The translations under genes were made by a program, and so were the position numbers. Shown in pieces: positions 24,401 to 39,828 of a stretch of DNA of 64,000 nt. The stretch covers positions 992,001-1,056,000 of the forward strand of contig NOWV01000003.1 in NCBI GenBank assembly GCA_003344405.1, written 5' to 3'. The notes beneath the pieces were generated by a model. The model made no database searches, had not been told where the DNA came from, and saw only the letters and a list, made by a program, of their open reading frames with translations. The DNA comes from Trichoplax sp. H2 (lineage: Eukaryota; Placozoa; Uniplacotomia; Trichoplacea). Positions within the stretch are counted from its first letter, which is position 1. Each line of letters opens with the position of its first letter.

Positions 24401-25881
24401 TTTCATGTAATGCGCATACGGTATAGAGTCATCTCAATCTTGAATTAGAAGACTGTATAAAAACTTTCTTGATGAAAGAATACATAGATGATGTTATTTG
24501 TGATAACTGTTCAAAAGACAACGGAAAAAATGTAAGTTTATATTTATGTTGTATGCATTGACATCAAATAAAAGATAATAACAAAATTTTTTCGAACAGG
24601 GAAAGGCAACTCGGAAAACATTTATGAAGGAAACTTTTTTCGGAAAGGTAATTTATCTAACTTGAGCTAGAACATACTTTCTGTAAATTCTATGCCAACC
24701 TTTTACAATTTCGATTAGTTACCGCAATGTTTATGCATACATATTCAACGAATATATTGGAATTCAAGCGGATCCTCATATAAATGTGATAAATTTATAC
24801 CGTTTCCGCCACTTTTGGACATGACACCATTTACAGTATTTGATAATTATTCTAATCCTAATGGTATATATCCGAATAAACTGAACTCAATCAGCAATAG
24901 TTTGAACGATTCTGCCTCGAATGATAGGTAACTGCCATAGATACAACTAAGAATCTAATATTGATCAGTTTCGTAGAATTGAAAATACATGTAGTTGGTG
25001 TATCATAGAGATTGAAGTAAATCATACTATTACTTGACAGTGATACTAGCATTTATAAATAAAATATACGTAGATTAAAAGTTAAACAAAACGCTTGTAA
25101 GTAGAGTTACGATTATAATTCGTGAATGCATTAAATGTCTTTGTACGAATTATTAATTCTATTCTATATTATATGCTTGTTATTCATCTAACAAGATGTC
25201 AGTTGCACGGTGTAGTATGCATTTAACAACGGATATTACTAGTCTGTTTCAAGCGAGATAAAGCGGTTTCAGAAAATAGTATACGTTGTTAAAGTATTCA
25301 CGATAATAAGTTGTACTATATTGGTTTGTAATGTGATGTTATGTATATATTATATGTCCATAGATTTTATGTAAGCTAGCTATTTGCGTTTATTGTGCAT
25401 GTTTATCTACACTAATGAAAGCCTCAACTATCCCTTTCAACCATGATAATGAACGCTACGCCCTAGACGTGCTTATAGCTATCTACTCGTATACCAGCAT
25501 TTATCAGTGTTAGGAGTAGCTATCTTAAACTTGCTATTGTGATAGCTTCGTGGGCGTTGCACGCATATCCTATCTTCAACTACACTAATTTTGTACATAA
25601 TTACGGTATGAAATTACAATTCGAATGATAACCCATAATTATGTGACTTTTCATTGCATGTTTTCTCATCGTTACATCGCAGAAAATTTTACCGATACAA
25701 GTTGGTTGCGGTAGTATGTCACTTTGGAAGCGATGGATTCGATGGACATTTCGTTTCCTATCGAACGGATAAGTCTGCTAACAACAGCTGGTATTATATT
25801 TCGGATAATGTGGTTAGAACAGCTTTACTTTCGGAAGTTTTATTAAGCAAAGCATACCTGATCTTTTATGAAAGATTATAA
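21456..25881 (+). CDS. USP30: Ubiquitin-specific protease 30 homologue
   Basis: Mitochondrial outer-membrane deubiquitinase that opposes Parkin-driven mitophagy in animals. Eleven exons: 21456-21564, 21897-21955, 23084-23195, 23550-23698, 23797-23847, 23971-24028, 24115-24275, 24427-24531, 24600-24647, 24719-24927, 25683-25881; 1260 nt, 419 aa (human 517). A single hydrophobic segment (AISGAAAVAAAICYILFG) at residues 8-25 is the N-terminal anchor. The catalytic domain shows the Cys box LDNLGNTCFLNCILQ, QHDAHEMYHAL, zinc ligands CLKC and CDNC, the His box DGHFVSYR, and YYISDNVV. The last keeps Ser where most USPs have Asp/Asn, matching the Cys-His-Ser triad known for USP30. The mid-domain insert is shorter than in human. 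The intron after 24275 begins GCAAGC (GC-AG class). Donor after 23195 (GTTCGA) is weak but keeps the phase. Confidence 0.95.
21805..21849 (-). repeat. Second copy of the 1446-1490 element
   Basis: On the minus strand this reads ATCCTTTTAGAGTCTCTG followed by ACAGTGCATGATGTACGGC. It matches the element in the 14-3-3 intron, with a short indel in the middle. Lies in USP30 intron 1. Confidence 0.45.
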
Positions 25882-28774
25882 TTAGTGTAAAACACGTATT
25901 ATAAACGTAATGGATATATTATATAACACAGACGTATCAGCTAATACCTTAGCTCAGATTGTAATAGCCTTATTGCGTATTTTAACCTTGAAAACCTATT
26001 CGATTATGTTACGGCACATTTTTGCATCCGCCTAATCTCTGTAAAATACGTTGAGAAAAGTCTTTACGATTCAGACGTCGTTTGCATATCCGTACAGTTG
26101 ACATCGCCATATTAGTGCAATAAGCTTTCTTCCTAAAACGCATTAATGTAATTGCTAATGCTAAACTTCTGACGATGTCAATTCTGTCTTACTGTTAATC
26201 AATGTAAGAATTGTAACAAAGTAAATCGCTTATATTTTATATACTGTATGGATGATCACTAATTTACACTCAATGATCTGTTTAAAGATTACTGCAACTA
26301 TCAAACTAAAATTGTCTATGATAACTTATAAATTATTGTAAAATATGATAAACTTCTATTACTATACCATTTGATTCCTTTATTATAATGATACTTATCT
26401 ATGTTTCATAAACGCAGTATAATGGAAGAGAATGTGGCGAATACTTTAACTTTTCTTATATACTGCTTGTACTTGTATTGGCTCCGTATCACCAAAATAT
26501 ATATAGGTAGAAATACATAAATATCAAGTTAAGTAATAGCTTTACTTGAATATTTTAATTTACCTAGTCAATGCTGTATGTGGGGCAATGTACATAACAC
26601 ATCCGACCGTATCTTCAACATAAACTAACATAGTATTATATCATACTATGCATGCTCTCTTGGATCGTAAATAACGACTAGGTGTCATTCTATTGAAATA
26701 ATTGACAATACTAAGGTTACTAAATCATTTCTATAAAAGGATACTACTGTACTGCAAAGTAAGGGATAATAATCTGCAAGCGCTTACTCTTTATCATTGT
26801 TATCAATGGCATATCGTGCGTTACTAGGCTCAGGTATATCCAGGGCTTCAGCGTAAATATGATTTTATACTTATTCTGTATGCTCAAAATGTAAATTTCA
26901 TTGGAACTTTAATGATAGGTAATACATAATAGCAATTATGCGAATCATTTATACGTGTAGATGATAAAACCTCTAAAATAAATTGCCTATAAATGAACTA
27001 ATCTGATCGAAATAGTATTTATTAGGTTATTGAATCCGTTACATTCAAACGAACGATTTAATGGCTCTTGATGCCAATCATACACACATTGCGACATTTT
27101 ATATAAATAAAAACGCTGAAAAAAATTGCTTAGATACCTAGACTCTCTTCGCGAATTTAAACATAGATGCCTCTCCTTATTCATGCACGATAGTCCGACA
27201 ATTTACCAGCAGTATCTTGGTGGTAAATGCAGCATTATTACGGTTACTATAACCCGAATAATTACCAGAGTGATTTTTCATAATTAGCTATTACTAGAAA
27301 AGAGGTTTAAGATCAAGGTTACTTTCATAAAAGTTTTAATTGGCGCTCCCATTAAATAAATAAAGGGACTCTAGGGTGCATGCATATAATGTATAGTAGG
27401 ATACAAATAGACAACATGAACGTAATATGTACTGTAGTTAATTACTTTGTGCCTGACTGAAGTAAACCTTTAGGATGAACTACAGTACGGTATTTTATTA
27501 ACCTTTTCGCTAAGTATTAGAATAATTGCACTGGCAAATCTTTACACAAAACATCAATATTTTTAGTCATTCTAGCCTTTTTTACGCTTGTACTACAAAT
27601 CACATTTCCAATAAACACAACCTCATCAAGTATAAAGAAGTGCCTCTCAAATTACTACCAAAGTAGGACAAATACACCGCTACAGGAAATAATACTAATA
27701 CCATCGAATAATCTATAGTTGATACTATATAGCCCGAGGCGGATACTTAGCCTATAACAATATACAGTAGTACATCGGTTTCATTCCTGTATACTATTAT
27801 GAAGGGCTCTTTAACAAATAGTAAACACTTTCATAATATCGCATCAATATTGCTACTTTATATCGAGAAATTCCCATGACATTAAAAATTTGCTTAACAT
27901 GTTAATAAATGAATAACAGGACATTAAAATATAAGTTTCTGAAGCTATACACAAGCGCAATATTTATACTTTCTAAACATAAAATAACGTTTGCATTATA
28001 ATGATACATTTATAAAGGGAAAGAATGTTTGTTACCATTGCTAGCCTTTCTACAAAAGCATTACTGAAGAGCTAAACATATTTGAAAATTAGATTTAACA
28101 ATTGTACTCTATCAAGTCAATAAATGTTTCTTAAATCAAAATTTGTAAAATCATTATGCTATAACGTTAATTCTTTGTAAAAATATTTACGGACTTCATA
28201 TTACTCGTTGATACACACAATCTGTGACATGTTACCGAAGTGCTAACATTGAACACAAAGAAACTGCATTCGTAGACCTATTTCACGGTATCGTGGTATA
28301 GTAATACTATGCCTTCTTATTTCTATTAAGGAGGTGTTAATACATGTGCATTAAACCTCGGTATCAACGGCAAAAATGATAAAAAGCTTACAGCGGTAAA
28401 TACATAATTTGTATATCATAAAGGATACAGTTGGTAATTAAACACAGTTATAAGCAATCGATCGAAATAGCAACATAATTAGAGATTTAAGTATTAATCA
28501 TGAAAAGAGCTAATGTGTGATACCAATAAATACGCATGATACACGTTAGAGAAACCCAAGTCAATAACTGACACTATCTTTATATACGCGCACTTACTAC
28601 GTACAGTAAAGTGATAGTCAAGATATAATGCAAACGTTCTGTGCATTCTTACAAATTGCTTTCAAATCCACATAACACTATAACATTAAAAAGATACTAA
28701 ATATGCACCGAAAAAGACGTTAATATACGTAAAGTTATGCCCTTTTGGAATTTCTGATGTTCTACAACATAATT

Positions 28775-28808
<34 letters not shown>

Positions 28809-28950
28809 GACATATCTATACCATGATGTACGATTGCAATCGAGCGTTAATCTAGTGCAGCCATAAAACTGTTCAGTGACAGTAGTATCTGTACATAGAA
28901 TAATTTGAGGCATTCTATAGTACAACTAATATAGTTAAAAGTGATAAGCT
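25882..28950. other. Convergent USP30/PP1 intergenic region
   Basis: 3 kb between two 3' ends. AT-rich, no recognised exon, no palindrome array. A TTA trinucleotide microsatellite lies at 28777-28808. The 65-residue minus-strand frame at 26987-27184 has no family resemblance. Confidence 0.55.
28777..28808. repeat. (TTA)n microsatellite
   Basis: About ten uninterrupted TTA units near the 3' end of the PP1 gene; simple sequence with no further signal. Confidence 0.9.
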
Positions 28951-34083
<5,133 letters not shown>

Positions 34084-35086
34084 CTTTTTCGATTTTTAAC
34101 GTAATTAACAAGATTCTAGCTATGATTAACGAAGATTCAAGAGCGATACTACCAAGGCGTCGCAAAGAGCCCAAGCTACTGTTGTACAGTAAAAGCGGGT
34201 ACAATCGAGAAGACGTAAAAGATGGCCACTAGTTATTTTGATATTGCCTTTACCGCAATACATACAGTATTGAGTATGGAGCACTGTACAGTGTAGAGTA
34301 CCATACAAAGCGTGTCATCCGATGCTAGGGTCAACTGCCGGGTCTTCTGGATTGTAGTACAGTACTGTACTGTAGAGCAGCTGTGCACTGTGCATTGTAG
34401 TACTAATTTTCCAAAAAGTCAATTCCTTGTTGAACAGTATAGCAGTCTGACCTTGCCATCGTACCCTGCTGTACACTGTCCAGTACTGTACGTGTAAGCG
34501 CGTATGTGAAGATAAGAAAAATTCAATTTTTAACGGCTGCTCAATTTAGTGTACTACAGTACATTACACTGTAGTATAGTACTGTACAGTTGATCAAATT
34601 CAAGAACTGACTATATTACTGACTATATTTATTTATTTCTTCATTTATTTATTTATTTATTCATCATTTATGATTCTATTTCTGGTGGAACCGTCTCTCA
34701 CGATATTCTTCGTGTACTATACTAGTAGTATTTACTGTCCATTGAATCATTTTCATGGATTCAAGTCCTCGATCACCTACAGTACAGTACCTTAAACTGA
34801 CTGCAGCATTCATCGCTACTGCACACTATACTGTACTCTACAGTATTAACGGATCTGATCAGCCAAACGGTACAGCATGTTTACTGTACATTCGCTTTAG
34901 ATTATAAAAATTCTATTTAAATGCTATTATCAATATCAAAACTGTATCGATTTTATACCAGCATGTAGCTAATGAGCTAAAGATTCTATATTAGTTACTC
35001 TACCAGCACATATAATATTAAGTCATTTTAATTGCAATGAAGGAAGTCGATCTTTTACATCGAAATTCTAAAACGAAGTTAAACAT

Positions 35087-35106
35087 NNNNNNNNNNNNNN
35101 NNNNNN
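35087..35106. other. Assembly gap (20 N) with duplicated flanks
   Basis: Sequence before the gap (34697-35086) is repeated almost exactly after it (35107-35582). The second copy has about 85 extra bases of palindrome array near 35280-35370. Fixed-size N run, so the gap length is not informative. Confidence 0.9.
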
Positions 35107-35890
35107 TCTCACGATATTCTTCGTGTACTATACTAGTAGTTTTTACTGTCCATTGAATCATTTTCATGCATTCAAGTCCTCGATCACCTACAGTACAGTA
35201 CCTGAAACTGACTGCAGCATTCATCGCTACTGCACACTATACTGTACTCTACAGTATTAACGGATCTGATCAGCCAAACCGTACAGTACAGTACTGTACA
35301 CTGTACGTACAGTATACTGTAGTACTGACGATATGCAGCATATCGACAGTACAGTGTACAGTACAGTACAGCATGTTTACTGTACATTCGCTTTAGATTA
35401 TAAGAATTCTATTTAAATGCTATTATCAATATCAAAACTGTATCGATTTTATACCAGCATGTAGCTAATGAGCTAAAGATTCTATATTAGTTACTCTACC
35501 AGCACATATAATATTAAGTCATTTTAATTGCAATGAAGGAAGTCGATTTTTTACATCGAAATTCTAAAACGAAGTTAAACATGCTGTACAGTACTGTATG
35601 TAGCATATCGACTGTACAGTGTACAGTACAGCACAGTACAGTACAGTGTACTGTACACTGTACAGTATAGTACTGTGCTGTACTGTACACAAATTACTAC
35701 TTTACAGTACAGTAACTGTATGCTGTACAGTGTACACTGTACAGTACTGTACACAAGTTACCGTACTGGATATGGTGTTTTCCTTACAGTACAGTACTGT
35801 ACTGTATTGTACTGTATGGTTAACTATAAATGTTCGATACCTTGCACTGATTATGCGACTACGATTCCATCATTCTTCAGCGAAACCATC

Positions 35891-35967
35891 ATGGCCACTA
35901 AACAAGACGAGAAGGCCAGCAATAAACCAGATAAAACCGTGATTGTCCCTAAGAACTGCGCGCAAGT
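35891..35967 (+). pseudogene. Truncated second copy of PRKRIP1 exon 1 (likely artefact)
   Basis: The first 77 bases of PRKRIP1 exon 1 ([15 protein letters not shown]...) occur here and stop at the N gap. The copy is identical in coding sequence to 36478-36554. Its upstream 450 bases also match, so it most likely represents the same locus on an overlapping contig or second haplotype, not a real extra exon. Confidence 0.8.
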
Positions 35968-35987
35968 NNNNNNNNNNNNNNNNNNNN
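35968..35987. other. Assembly gap (20 N) with duplicated flanks
   Basis: 35441-35967 before the gap is repeated after it as 35988-36554, including the PRKRIP1 start region. The copies differ mainly in palindrome-array length. Confidence 0.9.
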
Positions 35988-36477
35988 TATCGATTTTATA
36001 CCAGCATGTAGCTAATGAGCTAAAGATTCTATATTAGTTACTCTACCAGCACATATAATATTAAGTCATTTTAATTGCAATGAAGGAAGTCGATCTTTTA
36101 CATCGAAATTCTAAAACGAAGTTAAACATGCTGTACGGTACTGTACAGTATACTGTACTGTAGTACTGACGATATGCAGTACTGTACTGTAGACTGTAGA
36201 CTGTAGTACTGACGATATGCAGCATATCGACTGTACAGTGTACAGTACAGTACAGTACAGTACAGTACAGTACAGTGTATAGTACTGTGCTGTACTGTAC
36301 ACAAATTACTACTTTACAGTATACAGTACAGTACAGTACACAAATTACCGTACTGGATATGGTGTTTTCCTTACACTACAGTACTGTACTGTATTGTACT
36401 GTATGGTTAACTATAAATGTTCAATACCTTGCACTGATTATGCGTCTACGATTCCATCATTCTTCAGCGAAACCATC

Positions 36478-38851
36478 ATGGCCACTAAACAAGACGAGAA
36501 GGCCAGCAATAAACCAGATAAAACCGTGATTGTCCCTAAGAACTGCGCGCAAGTACAAAAGATTCATCTTGATAGACTAATGAAGAATGTGGTAAGAAAC
36601 TTTTAAGATTCAGAATTTTACACTTGTGTGTGCACACTTGGCAGCAGCATTAAACATCCAAAGTCCTGCACGAGAATCCATCTAAAGTCAATGACTGCTT
36701 AATTTAAACTGACAAATTACTGCCAACCAAGACTAGCTGAACGTTAAGCCCATAACCGTAAAAAATTATACAAGTATACAGGGCATCTAGCTGCTACTTC
36801 ATAAACCCAACGTTATATAACTTTCAATTGATAAGCCATACTGTATTCGTACCTATTAACTGTTACGAAATTATTTCACCTCTTATGTAAGAATGGATAA
36901 AATTAACATTCTTCCTCATCACAAATTTCGCTTTTAATCAAACTATTCTTTGCTGTAGAAACATTATACTGACATACTATACAACTGTTGGCTTTGATAG
37001 GATCGACCTATTCACATTCCCAAAGTGAATCAAGAGAAAGCATCGCCACTACCTCCCGAATTTGTCCGAGAAATTATGGGTTAGTTTCAAAGCTCGTTAG
37101 CTTTTTGCATTCCGATAAACGTAAATACATTACATGTACATCATAATATCGTAAGTAATATAATGTACCAATGTGTGCACACATTTACTCTAGTATTTAT
37201 ATATTGCTGATCATGAAAATAAACCACAATTTTTGCTATCGTCCGCTCAATACTTGTAAACCTTTAACCAATTCTTATAGATTAATTATTAAGCCGCTGT
37301 GATGATTCTTTTAGTTTAGTAAATAGCAACATTCACAGTTACTTACGCTTCATTTTTAGGCTCAAGTGCAGGAGCTGGAAGTGGCGAATTTCATGTCTAT
37401 AGAGGTAGTAGGAGGAGAGAGTATAATCGCTTACGACTCATTGAAGAACAAGCGAAAAAGGTAAGGTAACACTCGTACAGTATACGTAAGAAAATCAACT
37501 CTTCAATCTTCATCATCCAATCAATATAACAGCTCATACTGTACTAATATTACTTCGAATCCAATTACTGATATCCTTTATACTAAATGCATTGATCGTT
37601 TTTATATAAATTGTTTACTTGAGCATTGCAATTCTCAAGTCTACCCAAAGTATTATATTACATAGATTTACTATTGCAGCAATAATTGAGATAAATGGGG
37701 AACGAATACATGACTGCATGTTAATAAACAACAAATTACATAAGTACACTACTTAATACTCATTAATTGCTGCTGCTACTCACTACTCAGTATACTGTAC
37801 AATATCAGAAGCAAAATTTACATAATCCGAAACCAATTATAAACATATATTTGGTAATTATATGTAAACGTCGAAAGAAACATCTAGATGATGAGTCACG
37901 ACCGACAATAGTAGTCATCTATCCCTCCTAATTTGCTAAAATTATTAGACGAAACATAAAATCCTCATAAAAGGTACGTATATCGCGCTATGATAAATGC
38001 ATCGGTGCATCAGTTTAATTGCTGATGAACGAAAAGGTTAGCAATTTACAAGCCTACAGTATATGTTTTACTGTATACTGAACAATATGAAATAGTCTAT
38101 ACAGTATTAAACGTAGACCCCGCCAATGTGACACTCTAAGATTCGCATGAAAAATGATTCAGATGCATAAACCGTAGAGTAGTACCGATACATCGAACTA
38201 AAATGATGTTTTTCTTAATGGATAAGGATGAATCCAATCAAGAACTTCAAAGAAAGATAGAAAGTGATCGAAAGGAAACCGAAGAACGGACAGCCAAAAA
38301 GCGTAATAAAAGGTGCTATCTTACATCATTAGGAGCATTTGTACGACGAAGCTTACATACAATCAGTTGCTTTAGGTTGATTACTGCCAGTACATGTAGA
38401 ATCATTGCAGATGTTACAAATTTTATAATGTACATACGTATGTGCATCTTGCCCTTGTCTTAATGCTGACGAAACTATCGTGATATTGCATTAGATGTTT
38501 CCTATATCAGATGTATGAGATATCACGCATTATTTAGTATGCAATACAGACAATATATTTTAAACTATAACAATGTGCTTATTATATAAATACTCTACAG
38601 ATTACGTAAAAAGCAGAAGCAACTCGAGCATAAAAAAAGAAATACTGGTAAAAACTAAATTTATTCTCTAATATCTTACAATTTCAGTGCAATTTAGATA
38701 TACAGTAACAACTTTGTACTCATGATATTTCTTCTTAGGAGCCGCAACGATGAAAGAGGATATGAAAAGTAATGACCGTGATGAAGATAATAGTGACTCT
38801 GTAGAGACCCAACAAGTAGAAGAAAATTCTTTTATAATAGGAGGAAGATAA
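36478..38851 (+). CDS. PRKRIP1: PRKR-interacting protein 1 homologue
   Basis: Small nuclear protein; in vertebrates it binds double-stranded RNA and PKR and is found in the catalytic spliceosome. Six exons: 36478-36591, 37001-37079, 37360-37460, 38227-38312, 38601-38647, 38739-38851; 540 nt, 179 aa (human 184). Conserved order: [40 protein letters not shown] then [14 protein letters not shown], a long charged helix with [20 protein letters not shown], an acidic Ser/Asp region and the end NSFIIGGR (compare human SFTMGR). The [14 protein letters not shown] block is diagnostic. The start is the first Met in frame. Exon 4 begins after AATGGATAAG, a weak acceptor, but phase and family alignment support it. 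An AATAAA lies at 39162-39167. Confidence 0.95.
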
Positions 38852-39828
38852 CCCCTGCTAAAAGTATCTACTTTAAGATTATAATTAATAGTATGTATAT
38901 AGTTGTATAATATATTCTGTAGTGGTCGGTTCATGCGATTTTTAATATTTTTAATACCATATGTTATATCATAGTTCTGTAGCTCTACTCTATCATGATA
39001 TCTCAATATTGCACAATACATCTAAAAAGAAATCGTTAAAATCCTGTTGACCATTTTCTGAAAATAACTATTGATGTGAACGAAGAGCTGTAAGAGTTCA
39101 CCTTCATATTTTTATTATATAATGATTCCACAGTATGTTGTATAAGTAATTGTATATTACAAATAAAGCAATGTAGTTAATCCTACGAAAAGTACCTGTG
39201 TAAAATTCAGTGGCTATTAATGTTGTCTATCATGACATATCGTAACATTTAGGAACCAACAGTGCAAATTTTAAAGTTGTTATTACTTCTTCATTTTCCT
39301 ACCCATTTGCATGATGTTTACGAAGTTAACTATCAACTTTAGTCAATGTAGACTGTAGTAAAGCTCTTCTAGTAGGTTTTGTTATGAAAATTTATTGACA
39401 ATTTATGACTGTAAATAAGGAGCGGCTGTTTCAGCCAATACAGTACTCCATGTTGTACCCATATAATGTATCTAGAAAAGACAGGAAATCAAAATCTGGT
39501 CCATGAACCAGATAATAGCTTAAATGTCACATACAATCTGTTGTCCAATTATGTATCCTTCTTTTCTTGGTATATCATAACATTACTATGTAAGATCTTT
39601 AACAGTTTATAATTACAGACAGTAGTTGAAAATTCGAATATAATTTAGTAAAGCATGTACATGTATACGAACAAAACAGAAATCACAGCGACAAAGTTAA
39701 AGAGGTAATTAATGACAATATTCGAAGGAATATTCTTTAATATCATAGCAGCTACAAGAAAATGAAATACTTTCCGAGTCTAAATCATCAAAACCAAATT
39801 ATCAATTCAGTCTTAATGAAAAATTCGA
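38852..39828. other. Convergent PRKRIP1/INO80E intergenic region
   Basis: One kilobase between two stop codons, presumably both 3' UTRs. An AATAAA at 39162-39167 could end PRKRIP1 transcripts. No palindrome array and no further gene seen. Confidence 0.5.

Larger units (their letters stand above)
34175..36405. repeat. TGTAC/GTACA palindrome arrays (PP1/PRKRIP1)
   Basis: Patches at 34175-34595, 34775-34890, 35195-35385, 35580-35825 and 36130-36405. The run 36240-36277 is an almost perfect GTACA microsatellite, followed by switched orientation (CTGTGCTGTACTGTAC), giving long inverted repeats. The same unique sequence separates the patches up to three times because of overlapping contig ends at the two gaps. 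Confidence 0.9.
34084..36477. promoter_or_regulatory. Divergent promoter region PP1 / PRKRIP1
   Basis: 2.4 kb between two start codons pointing away from each other. It holds the densest palindrome array and two 20-N gaps whose flanks duplicate each other, so its true length is uncertain and probably about 1 kb shorter. No further gene recognised. Confidence 0.6.

Noticed and set aside
26987-27184. Minus-strand 65-residue frame as a gene
   Set aside because: No recognisable motif, no splice partners, typical length for a random frame here.
34175-36405. CRISPR-like array
   Set aside because: No regular repeat-spacer pattern, eukaryotic context; the units are a 5-bp microsatellite with inversions.
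35107-36557. Real tandem duplication of the PRKRIP1 promoter and exon 1
   Set aside because: Copies meet exactly at 20-N gaps and one copy is cut off by the gap; overlapping contig ends explain it better.
34126-36606. Many open frames rich in Tyr, Cys, Thr, Val, Gln (also at 90-351, 12772-13814, 21144-21368, 43074-44196, 57836-58192)
   Set aside because: They are translations of the TGTAC/GTACA pentamer, which has no stop in most frames; they lack any conserved domain.
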